Shown here: positions 1 to 10,559 of the stretch, one piece after another
Numbering within the stretch: position 1 is the stretch's first letter
Layout: each line of letters opens with the position of its first letter
Source of the DNA: Phoebastria nigripes
Lineage: Eukaryota > Chordata > Aves > Procellariiformes > Diomedeidae
Assembly (NCBI GenBank): GCA_035582835.1
Contig: JAYKAV010000678.1
Location: forward strand, 505,001-569,000
DNA length: 64,000 nt
Direction: 5' to 3'
Made by a program: the position numbers and the translations under genes
The notes under the pieces: generated by a model
What the model was told of the DNA's origin: nothing
The model's input: the letters and a program-made list of their open reading frames with translations, nothing else
The model's database searches: none

Positions 1-705
1 AGCAAACAAAAATAGGCTGATGTCAGCCACTGTGTGGAACTTTCTCACCTTTGTTTTTATCAGAGAAAAAAATGTGAGAAAAAATTGGCAGTGTAAAAGG
101 ATATTGAAAGCATGACATATTTGTCTGTTAAGTATAAATATGAACAGCTATGGAGATCTGGTGCTATGGTGCTAGGTTTTAACTCCAGTAACATTCATCT
201 AGTGCCAGGAAACACTAGATTTAGTACCTGAGGGATTGCAGTCTCAAATACCTTCTACATTTTTTTTTAATATACTGCCAAGAATTTAAATTGGTAAAAG
301 CTGGGGACTGACAAAAACTTGATCCCCAAGAGCTTTTCTGGCACAGGTTTATCAGGGAATATGGTACCATTATTTTTATTATAATTATTTTTTTTGGTGG
401 TGGTCGGGGAGCTCATTTATAACTCTGTGACTTCTACTCCCAGATGTATTTTTAAAAATCTTAAATAAACAAAAGGTTTGATTTTCTTGGTGGCGCTAGG
501 AGCTGTCATTCATTTTATATACAATATGCCTTCTTGGATTGTAGTCATTTTAACATACTTCTTGAAAGGTCAAGAGCAGGCAACAGAAAAAAAAACTGAC
601 TGTGGGGTACACGTTCTCTCCAAACCACTACCACCCATCTGGTGCCTCTGTTCCAGTGAGGGATGATCTTACAATATGTAGCAAAGTAAGTCAGGCAACT
701 CTCTT

Positions 706-785
706 AGGCCCAGTCCTGCTTTCACTGAAGTCAACAACCAGCATGTGTTTTGCAGTACACGTGTAATGGGAGCAGGCATTTCACA
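706..785. repeat. Possible relic of an ancient amniote interspersed repeat
   Basis: This stretch carries GGCCCAGTCCTGCTTTCACT, then a GAAGTCAA core, then AATGGGAGCAGG. The arrangement matches my recollection of an old dispersed repeat seen in reptiles and birds, whose hallmark is TTGACTTCARTGG or its complement. Similar pieces lie near 12911, 17421 and 32865. The copy is badly decayed and I cannot name the family with confidence. Confidence 0.3.
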
Positions 786-2281
786 GGGAAATGTAGGCTT
801 GCAAAGGAAAGGCTGGACTTTTGTTGGAGACAGACATCTAACAAAATGACACTTAACCTTTATTGGATTAATAGTAACCTTTTTATCTTCTCACTAGATA
901 GAAGGTCGCTGTGATGCTTGAATGGAAAGAGAAGCCAAGAATCCCTCTCTTATATTGCAGTTGTGACAGAAGAACCCAAATTAGTTGATGTAAAGTCTAG
1001 TTTCATCTTCCAACATTGGGTAGGAAAGCGAAGGGGGATGTAATTTGCATGCTGATTGTGTTGTCTGTATCACAGGCCTAGGAAACTGCCTTGTCCCCTG
1101 CAGTGGAGACTGCTAGGATAGTCTCTATGCCAGCTCTATGAAGATGAGGAGTACCTTCAGCCTTCAGCCTCCACCTTCAAGCTTTATGCAGGTCACCTGC
1201 AAACCCTTTACACGTATCAAACAGACAACTACAAATAAGACTTCTGTCAAGTAGGTTTAGTCACTTACTCAAGCTGATATAGCAAATAAATAGAATAGAG
1301 AGTAAAATAACAGAAGTTTCTGATTCCCAGATCTATGCTCGTTTCATCAGGTCAGGTTGCTGCCAACAACAGCACGTATAAAACACGAAGGTAATATATA
1401 CAATACTATATTTATGGTCCCACATTGCTCTCAAATGCCATAATCAGATCTCCCTAAATGTACTTTCAAGTTCACTCAGTAACAATTTATAGGGTTTGGT
1501 GGTTTTTTTTGTGAAAAGAATTTGTCATCTTGTCCCCTGAACTGACACAGCATGGCTTGCGCTGCCTGGAATGCCTTCAGTTTTAACTATACAATCAGGT
1601 TAGATCTCTTAGGACTTGCACTCTTTCTGATACCTGTGGTATGGATAAGCTATCCATTGGATTATTTTTTCCCTGTAGCTCAAAGTACAAGATAAAATTC
1701 CTTCCACCTGTTGGAAAAAAAAGTATTTTCTGTTGTATAGAAGCTATGTAGGTTTTGGTCTTCTCTTGCATTTTGCTGTTAAAAGAACAAGCACAATAGT
1801 TTTCTTATTAAAAGAATTATTGCTTAGGTTTATAGTATGCCTTTTACCTTGAAGGAACACAAAACACTTTTCAAATTGCAGCTTGGACCTGGCAAGCTTC
1901 TGTGCCCTCACAGCGTCCCNTTGACTTGAATGATGTTCCCAACACATAAAGATTTCTCCATATGGATCCACTTGCAGATCTGGCCCTCAAGGCACAATTT
2001 GTCCCTATGCCAAGAGAATAAAAGCACTTTGAAGAAAGGAAACTTTATACATTTCGGCTCAGAGTTTCCACCTGGGCTTTGTTCCTTGTGGAAGGAGAGG
2101 GGTTATGAGCTTCCAAGAGCGATGGGTGTTCTAGGATCTGCCGAAGAGCCCAGCGCCAGAGCCCTGTTTCTTTCTGGCCCTGCCACAATGCTGCTTTCTG
2201 AGTAGCCATGTTGCCTTTTCTGCATACTGTTGCACACGAAAGCTACCTCTTCTGCACCCTCCTTCCATTCACCTGATAGAG

Positions 2282-2303
2282 TATGCACACACACACATGC
2301 ACA
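2282..2303. repeat. (CA)n-type tract
   Basis: Short run of alternating CA with interruptions. It is a typical microsatellite and has no other evident content. Confidence 0.7.
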
Positions 2304-4003
2304 TGGCATGCATTCGCCATGGCAGTGAGGAGGATGGGATTATTCCCCCTGCACAAGAGGACGCTAGCAGTGATAAGGATGACAGTACTGCAGCTGAGAG
2401 TCTGTCCCCAAAGCAGGAAATATGCCTCAACAGATGACTGAGCATAATCTCAGCAAAGGTCCCTGAGCAGTCTTCCACAGAACTGACTGACGGGGAGGAT
2501 GCAACTGCAGAGTCAGTACCTTCCCCAGTCTCCTTCCCTGAGGTGTAACATATGGATGGGTTTCTCCTAGTCTCCAAAAGCAGAAATAATTCCCAAGTGC
2601 TTTATAAACAGTGTTCAGTCTGTATGACACCCTGTAGAAATTCAGCCACCCATTGACAGGGTGATTTGATAAGGAAGCATTTTCTCTCATTGGTATCATG
2701 GGTGGAATTTAGCAGGTTGAATATGTGGGGAAGTTTATTTAGCATACCCAGATTAATATACCTACTCACTGAAAAATTGCATAAAATATCTGGAGGCTAT
2801 AAGGGCAAACACTTTCACTTTAAGCTAACTTCTAACCACAGTCCATATAAAAGTCCCAGACATTTGTTCATTGCTTTCTCTGTGTAAAGGTCATACATAC
2901 CTGTTAGTATATGTAATTGGTCATACACTACATATGCAAGAGTATAAACTGCTAGCATAATTTCCTGCAGAGTCTTCATTTACAGTTTCTGTTGCAAGTA
3001 GGAAACAGATAGGTCCACTTCATGATTTGGGGGTCTGAAGAGATCACAGATGTAAGAACCATGCCTTTAGTTTGGAAGGGTTAAAATCTTACCAAACGAG
3101 TTGCAAATTAGCAACACGGGGAACAAATTCTCAAATTTGGGCTTCTGAAAATTGTTTGCAGGCGTGACATAGTGCAGCTTGTCCCCACACTAAATTTATA
3201 GTGAATTTGTGGTAACTTGCGGAGCAGCTCCTTTTATGTAAAATTATTTAACAAATGGTTTCACACTGTTCTACAAATAGCCAATATATACTTTTGCCTG
3301 TTAATATGGGCCCTCTGTTACTCTGGATAGGTAAAATACTCTATCAAAACAAATACATAAAAGTGTATTCTTTTAGAATAGATTTAGTAGAAGAAACATG
3401 CACATCCAGTTAAACCCCTTGTTCAGGCTTTCTACTTGAAGCATGTGTTCATTAATTGCTTGAATGTTCCACATTGTCATAACTAGCTAGAAGCATCCTA
3501 GCTGAATATGCTCCACACAATCACCTCAGATCAATGCGGTGGTAGGTCTCCTTTCATCCCTAGTCCAATAACCCCCCTCCAACAACAGAGGTCCTTTGCA
3601 GGCACAGGGCCCTGATTTATGTTTAATGCAGCAGTGTTTTTACTGCTTTTGGCACAAGATGTTTGAAAGAGGTGAAAAAGACACACAGGCAAAAAGTCTG
3701 TTTAGAAAACAATTCCAACATAAGCACCATATGCCTTCAACTCAAAGGTTCATTTCCAGGCAAGCCACCACAGCAAGCACAACAATTAGCTCCCTTTTTA
3801 ATTTTTTCCCCTTTAAAGAGGAGGGGAGAGGGGGGAGCATGTGAATGGTGGGGGTGTCATTTCCTTCCTATAGGAATTTTTATTAGTTTTTTTTTAACTG
3901 TTTTTCTTTCCCTCTGCTGGTTTACTGCCTTGTATCTATCTACCCCTCAGGAGTTTAAAAGCCTCAAGTAAGTATTATTAGATTTTTAAAGTGTATTTTC
4001 TGA

Positions 4004-4025
4004 TTTTGTGTGTGTGTGTGTGCCT
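4004..4025. repeat. (TG)n microsatellite
   Basis: About nine TG units, slightly interrupted at the end. An ordinary dinucleotide microsatellite. Confidence 0.85.
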
Positions 4026-5321
4026 GTGTTGGAGGAAGTCGAACCCTCACACACTAAGGAGCAAACTGGCTTATATTGTCATTGGTCCACCAACTTCTGT
4101 GTGGGATGGCAATTTGCACCAGCTGGGAACGTGCCTCCATAGTGTCTCATTCATTCCTGGAAGTGCGGACACCAAGCTAATGTTGCTCATAACTTTCGTA
4201 TTTGGTCAAATCTTTTGATGTGTACATGGACTAGATTTCTCTGGACTGGGAAAAGAAAGCCCACATTGCTAAAATAAAGGTAGAAGCTATAAGAGGAAAA
4301 AACAGAACTAACTAATAAAACTCATCAGTTTTGTTACCCCTTTGTTCTGTGTTATTGGTGATCAGGATAAAACTCTTAATAACTTCACCAAAACGAGGCA
4401 TTTTTGCTGAGAAGGTTTGTCAGGGCACAAGGGAGATGTGGCTTTACACAGGAGTGTTACTACTATCTCTACATGAACTGGGAAGTTAAAGGCTCCCCAG
4501 CTTTTAAGATTAAAGTTGGTTTTATTTTTCCAGGAATTCGAAGTCCTGCAGTCTCTGGGGCCGTACAGCAATAGGGAGCAAAAAAAGTCTTCCCTGAGTT
4601 TCACAACAAAGGGAAGGCGGTGCTTAACCATGAACAGTAACCGTGATCATCAGACACCTGGAAGAAAACAAGGTTTAAAATTTATACAGCATCTAGTGTA
4701 GTATCTATGGCTACAGATTATCCATTCCTGTAGCACAAGGTGTATATCACTGTTGGTTGAACAGTAATGGCTGAAGAGCTGATTTTTACTTAAATTATTC
4801 AATGAATAATATACCATTTTCATAATCCAGTCAAAGTCTATGTATGGAGTAATATATTCACTGAGTATTTTTTGCGTTGAGTCTCAAGAAATGAATTGCA
4901 AATAATTTTTGAAGTTTCTTGGCCAGTTCCATTGCATGTGGGCTGCAGGCTCTCCCAGGTTATCCATGCTCTTACAACAGTGCCTTTCTAGGACAGAGGA
5001 ATACCCACCTCTGGGAGCATGTGGGGCCATGTTAGGCTTGCTGCTAGATCTGCGGAAGGAAACAAAGTTTACATTAGGAATGAATGGGCCTGTAATGTGA
5101 ACATCCCCCTGTATTCCCTCTGCTATGATCTATACTTGGAAAATATCAAATTCTTCTCCCAGGTCTTAGTAAGGGAGGTATCCTTTCTTTTTTAAAAAAA
5201 TAAATGGTGGAAAACCCCGGGAAAATTCAAACGGAATGGGGGCAGGGGGGAGGAAGATGTAGGAAAAGGTGTGCTTTTCCTTTTTTCATTGAAAGCCAGT
5301 TGACACAAAAGCTAATGCCAG

Positions 5322-5365
5322 TGACACCATCTGCCAAAAGATCCCAAGGCACTTTACAAACATCA
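5322..5365 (-). mobile_element. Possible relic of an ancient L3/CR1-like LINE 3' tail
   Basis: The segment includes GATCCCAAGGCACTTTACAA preceded by CACCATCTGCC. I recognise this as resembling the reverse complement of the 3' tail of old L3/CR1-type LINEs common in turtles, crocodilians and birds, where a TCTCAAAGCGCTTTACAAA-like motif follows a CCTTTCATC-like motif. Only about 45 bases are recognisable, so this is a tentative assignment from memory of the family pattern. Confidence 0.4.
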
Positions 5366-5420
5366 GCAGACCTGCCTGTCACAGACAGGAGCATCACTAG
5401 CCAGGAGTTAGCTCAGGATT

Positions 5421-6720
5421 AACAGCGTGCTGGAAGGTTAGTTGGCACATTGACGACCAAGGTTGCCACACTGAGTGAGTGGTCTGGTAGGGCCCTGAGG
5501 AGTTTCCTGCACTAACAGTGTCAGCCCCCTTGGACACCCTCCTCCAAAGTCCTGCCTGACAGCACACACCCTTAAGAAAGGATAAAATGAGGTCTGTTTA
5601 AAAGATGGGTTTTCTTTTGTGTAAAAGGCAGCGATCTTTTTGTTCAGTCTTTGCTTCTCTTTCTGTGCGACAGAGATGTCAGCCAAGGGAAAAATGAGAC
5701 AAGATGATCCCGAGAGATGTCACGTCCACCAGTGTGTGATGACTGTGCCAGAGAGCTGTGCTGCACCGGCAACTGTAAGGGGAAAATATTTGTGATAATA
5801 ACAATATGACACCGGAAGAGAGAGGAGGGGGGGAGAGAGAGAATTTCTGGAATGAAGGGAATTAGCTGGGGGGTCAGGGGGTGGGAGCATGAATGGTGAA
5901 GTGGAGGCATAGAAAGAAACCCAGCTGGGCAAGGCATCTTTTCTGGGATGTTTTTTGTTTTAAATTTTTTTTTTGGGGGGTGGGGGTGGGGGGTGTCTTT
6001 CGTTGCTTGCCTGGAAACCGGAGACGGGCAACTCAGGTTTGGAACTTCCCACTAAACAACATATAAGTTAAGATGCAGATCCAAACAATACAGTGCTGCT
6101 AGTGCAAAATCAAATTTTCCCATCTCTGGACTCTGTGCCTGCCTTGGCTTTTGCAGCCTCTGCCCCTTCCTTGCCCAATCTGCCCTTCAGCCTGTGTCTG
6201 AACAATACTTCATGTTGATTCATGAAATCCTATCAATCTACTTTTTTTTTTTTCCAAAGTATCAGACTAGCAATCACATGTCTGCCCCATTGACCACAAA
6301 CTCATATATCCTCTTGCCTCCTCCTCCTTTTTCTTCTTTTTTTCCCTGGCAATTAAAAAAAGTAAAATCTAAGACCAAACAAATCAATGTTTACGGATTT
6401 GTAATAAGTTTCTTTCTATTTATTTATTTATTTCCTCTTTAGTCACTAAAGAAGCAGCAGCAACTTGCAAGGAGCAGTTGTTGCCAGAGGGTGAATCATA
6501 GCTATATTGATTTGATTATGTAAAAGCTCAGAGGAACCTAAAGCCAGATACAGAAATATCTCATAGTCCAAACCCTGTGGGACACACACTAGTAAAAAAG
6601 CAATCTTTATATTGTTCCTGATAAAAGCATCATTAGTTTCCTCACAGTGAAACCATTTCTCTGCTGATGCAGTATATGGTTTTCCTTTTCTCTAGAATCC
6701 ACTCAGACGTAATTAACACT
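5421..6720. other. Unique non-coding DNA with G-rich tracts
   Basis: No gene is seen. The segment has G-rich stretches at 5825-5888 and 5975-5993 (long G runs separated by one to eight bases), and pyrimidine-rich tracts near 6240-6350. Open frames of up to about 97 codons on the minus strand are proline, serine and leucine rich shadows of the purine-rich plus strand, with no family resemblance. Confidence 0.6.
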
Positions 6721-7160
6721 CAGTTACGAGACTTCAGCTTCCCACTGGAGTGCGCGTTTCGAGGCCAGCAAGAGTGTGGGCGCACAAGCCTGAGTGCCTC
6801 CGAATCACTTGCTCGCCTCTCCACAGAGCAGGGGTCTGGCCCCTGGGGCATGGGGCGTGCTGGACCCAGGTTGTGGCACCCTCCCCTGGGCCCTCGGTTG
6901 CCCATCCGGTGGGGCTGCGGATGCCCGGCACTCCCGCCATCATTCTGCCAGCAACTCTGTCTCTCTCTCCCTTCCAGGCTTTATACCACAACAAAGGCGT
7001 GAAATCGCACAGAGGCACATGGACCTGCACAGGCAGACCCGTTCCCAGCTTGTCACAACAAAACACTGGCGTGTGTGGTTTTCTGCGGAGTGGCTCCTCG
7101 CAGGCACCCCAGCATGGGGGGAGCACTCTGCCGCCATGGCTGGCTTGAAGGTGGGGAGGA
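6721..7160. other. CpG-rich islet with splice-like signals; candidate non-coding exon or regulatory islet
   Basis: By hand count, 20 CpG dinucleotides lie within 6721-7140, far above the surrounding AT-rich DNA. GC content is visibly higher than in the flanks. Inside it a pyrimidine tract (about 6955-6975) ends in CAG at 6975-6977, like a splice acceptor. AAG followed by GTGGGG at 7148-7154 looks like a donor, which would define a 173-base exon at 6978-7150. Three overlapping open frames of 130-157 codons cross the islet on both strands, as expected in GC-rich DNA with few stops. None of the translations resembles a protein family I know. It could be a small CpG islet, a lncRNA exon, or an isolated GC-rich patch. 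Only the composition is directly supported. Confidence 0.4.
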
Positions 7161-10100
7161 AAAGGGGTAGGAGCAAAGGGTTTAAACTCAAATGCTACGG
7201 AGAGCTAAGACTACACAGTTTTACTCATGCTTCTGTTAGCCATGCGGCTAATATCTGGGCAGATTGAAACCGGGATAGGCAAATTCATTAACTTCAGGTT
7301 TTTCAGTATATGGTGAAGGGAAAATATGATCCTGCCTTTCAGAAACCTATCCTGCTTGTACATGCCTCCAGGATAGAGAAAAGATGGATTGTGAGTCAGT
7401 CTACTTCACTCACCTCTGGTTCTTTCTTTCTTATCAATTTCAGTCTTCTTTTGGCCCAATCAAAGGAAAATGCCAATGAACTTTAACATCCCTGGTTTGA
7501 ATCTGCAACGTGGGACTTGGCTGTAAGATAATGTAAAGTGTTACCATGGTACTTAAGGTGATACTAGACAGATGTGGCACAGCTATGCTACTTGCTAAAA
7601 TACTAAGTGCTTCAGAGAGGAAAACTTCTGTAGGTGAGAGAAGGGAAAGGAAAGAAAGAGTCACTTCAATGCTTGCACCTGTCTTCTCTTCAAATCAATG
7701 TGAAGACTCCTCAAGGAAACTTTAAGACATCTGGGAGTTTTGCTGACAACTCTGAAGGATTCATACACACACAATTTGAAACAATGCCAGAAAACTCTAT
7801 GTGTCTGAATGTGATGATTTTGGGGGGTCATTTTACCTAGTTGCAAAAGCCTTTAACCTTATTGCAGCATCACTAACATAAGAATGGTTTCCATCTCACC
7901 GTCTTGAACTGCCCAACAATTGGGATTACTATTAACCAGCAAATTATCCTTTTTTTGTCTCTCTCTCTCAGTCCAATTCATGTTTTTTCTTTCTCAGAGC
8001 TGTTCCATTGGCTGCAATCCTGGCTGGCATACCCCTTGAACTCCTCAGAAGGTGCCACATAGCTGCATACAGACTAAAGCACAACATTTAGGAGGCTTGT
8101 AAAATCAAGTCTGCTGAGCACTTTGCATAACCAGTGCTTAAGAAGAAAGGCTGTTCACATAAATTATTTATTCACCCTACCATTTGTAGTGATTTTTTCA
8201 TTATCAACACAGGAATAACTCCAGTGCATTCAGGTCTCTTCACCTGCTTCTGCAGCAACCACTAATGTAGGTGTGGGACTGTATAGCACAGCGCGCGCAG
8301 GATAGCCACCTGCCTACCTGCTTCCTGTTCAAGTAGGACAGATCATTGCTGCTCACAGCCATGTCCGTCTCTCATTGTAATATGGTGCTGAATCCCAAAG
8401 AGTGCTGAGTGCCTTCAGTCATGTGGAAGCCACAAAATACTGTCCTCAGCAGTGGGAGTTGAGCCCACTGCATGTCTCCTAGGGTTGGACCTGGTGCGTA
8501 GTCTCTGAATATCTTTTAGCACAAAGGTGAGAACAAATCTCATGAAAAGAGGGCTTCAGTTATTGGAGAAGCAAGTGATTCACCCATCTTTTACTCATTA
8601 GCACAGGAAGCTTTTAAGCAAATATTAAGTGCACTATGATATGGTGTTTCTACCCTGAATTCTGAACACACATATGTAGTTGAACCACGTGAATTAGGAG
8701 TCTTCTTCTGACACACCTGTGGTCTTCAGTAATTTTAATGGTAACTTAAGAGAAGACTCAGCCTTTTGCATGACCTTTGCAATTTGAGTGAGCTGCTAGC
8801 ATGGCCTACAGCATTACAAGTCTGTCCAAACCACCAGTAGATATCTGTCCCTTCAGTTCTCTCAGCATTCAAAGTAGATGAACCTGACACCTCACTTGTG
8901 GCCAACAAAAGCTGCTCATGTTTGATAGATGGCATGTGATCTGAACGCAGTTGTGTTCAAAAAACCTGGAGACTCCCTGGGTCCATCCTCTCTGAAGTCC
9001 TCAAAAACTCTGACCCAAGAGCAGTGACATGTTCCAAAACAAGGCACAAAAGAAAACCTTGTGTGAGAGAGAGCAAAAGAAACAAATGCTTTTTAAGCAA
9101 ATGCTGCAGTTTTGGAGTAGCTGACACACAATTTTGTTTTTAATAGATTTACTGACTGAAATACTCTTTAATTAGAATGGTTTTAATTAGAATTCACTTC
9201 CATACATTATAAGCCACAAAGCCAGATTCCACCTTAATTTATCTGAAAATACCAGCATTTCTGTTTTAGAGAACACTTGTGCTGTCTGTTCACTGGAATT
9301 AAGTTATTCTGATTGCCTTTCTTCTCTGTAACAATCTGGGGCTTTTTTCTGCACAAAACCCAGGCATCAATGAGAGCATCAAGGAAAACCTGGGGCCAAA
9401 ACCACCAACATCAGTGGAATTACATGATTGCTAAATGTGAATCCTCATTTTGGTAAGTCTTTGCAACTGAGAACGTGGCTAAACACAAATGGTTAAGTTC
9501 GTACAACAAACACCCATATGTTTTGTTTTGTGCTGTCTACATCTATTCATCAAGAAATCCTCCTTCTACAAAAGGTGTTCTTGCATTGAAAAATGCTCAG
9601 TTCATTGGCTTATTCTCTGCAAGAATTAATAAACCCCTGAAAAATTGCTGTGCACAACAGCTTTAATAGCTCTGTCCGGCTGCTTCCCAGTCTTTACCCC
9701 TTGAAAATAAAACAAACTCTAACTATAAATCAAGGCCACTGAAATGAAGGCCAGTCGCACATCACAGAGAATGATTTTATAGGTGGAACGTGGGCTTGCT
9801 AATTTCTAGAATAAATTATTGTGCTTTACTGGATGCAGTTCCATTTACACACTTTTAGTTAAAAAGACTTAAAAACAAAATCACAAGCCCTGTTACAGTC
9901 TGATTTTAACATGTCTAATTTTTTTCCAGGCAGCTCTCAATATAAAACGTTTAGCTGACAATGTGCCAGGAAATCCCTTTCATTAAAATAAACACTGATA
10001 CACACATTGTGAAGTTATCTCACTTATAATATCAATGATCTTTAATAGAGTTGTTTTATTACCAGAATAACATTTCTGCCTGACAAGTCTGGAGTCAATA

Positions 10101-10330
10101 TTTAACAGATTTAGGTCAGATTTAGCAATAGGATTTTGCAAAAACCTGGCAAGACTAAATTCTGACTGCAAACTCATAAAGTAGGTTTACAGATTACAAA
10201 ATGAGCATTTTCATAAATATGCATGTCTCATAAATATTTGAGAAAAAATGAAATGAGATCCAATATCTAAATGATTGTCTAATTAATAATTCTTTTGATA
10301 GGGCAGTCTTGAATACATATTAAACACGTG
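7161..10330. other. Unique non-coding DNA, nothing specific seen
   Basis: No open frame longer than about 75 codons, and no recognisable repeat family, tRNA or exon. It ends at the start of the GGAA purine tract. Confidence 0.6.
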
Positions 10331-10559
10331 AGAAGAAAGAGAAAAAGAGAGAGAGAAAGAAGGAAACAAGGAAGGAGGGAAGGAGGGAATGAAGGAGGGA
10401 CAGAAGAGGAAAAGAAAGGAAAAAAGGAAAAGAGAGGGGAAGGAAGGAAGGAAGGAAGGAAGGAAGGAAGGAAGGAAGGAAGGAAGGAGGGAGGGAAGGA
10501 AGGAAGGAAGGAAGGGGGGGGGGAGGAAAGGAGGGAGGGAGGAAGGAAGGGAGGGAGGA
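10331..10559. repeat. Purine tract with (GGAA)n microsatellite and a G10 run
   Basis: About 229 bases in which the plus strand is almost only A and G. The purest part is 10437-10489, roughly a dozen uninterrupted AAGG units. It is followed by a second short block at 10497-10514, ten consecutive Gs at 10514-10523, and further GGA-rich sequence. The open frames here on both strands (lysine/arginine/glycine/glutamate rich on one, proline/serine/leucine/phenylalanine rich on the other) are products of the repeat and not genes. Such tracts are length-variable and can form triplex DNA. Confidence 0.95.

Larger units (their letters stand above)
1..5300. other. Unique non-coding DNA, no gene seen
   Basis: AT-leaning sequence with stop codons frequent in all frames. 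Open frames are at most about 100 codons and none resembles a known protein. It holds a CA-rich tract near 2282-2303, a TG tract at 4004-4025 and an ancient-repeat relic near 706-785. There is no CR1, LTR or recognisable exon. It could be intergenic or intronic; the sequence does not decide. Confidence 0.7.

Noticed and set aside
4037..4047. Minus-strand GGGTTCGACTT, similar to a tRNA B box
   Set aside because: No A box at the right distance and no cloverleaf could be drawn.
6734..7267. Three overlapping open frames of 130-157 codons on both strands
   Set aside because: They sit in a CpG-rich islet where stops are scarce, compete with each other, and none resembles a protein family. Kept only as a composition feature with possible exon signals.
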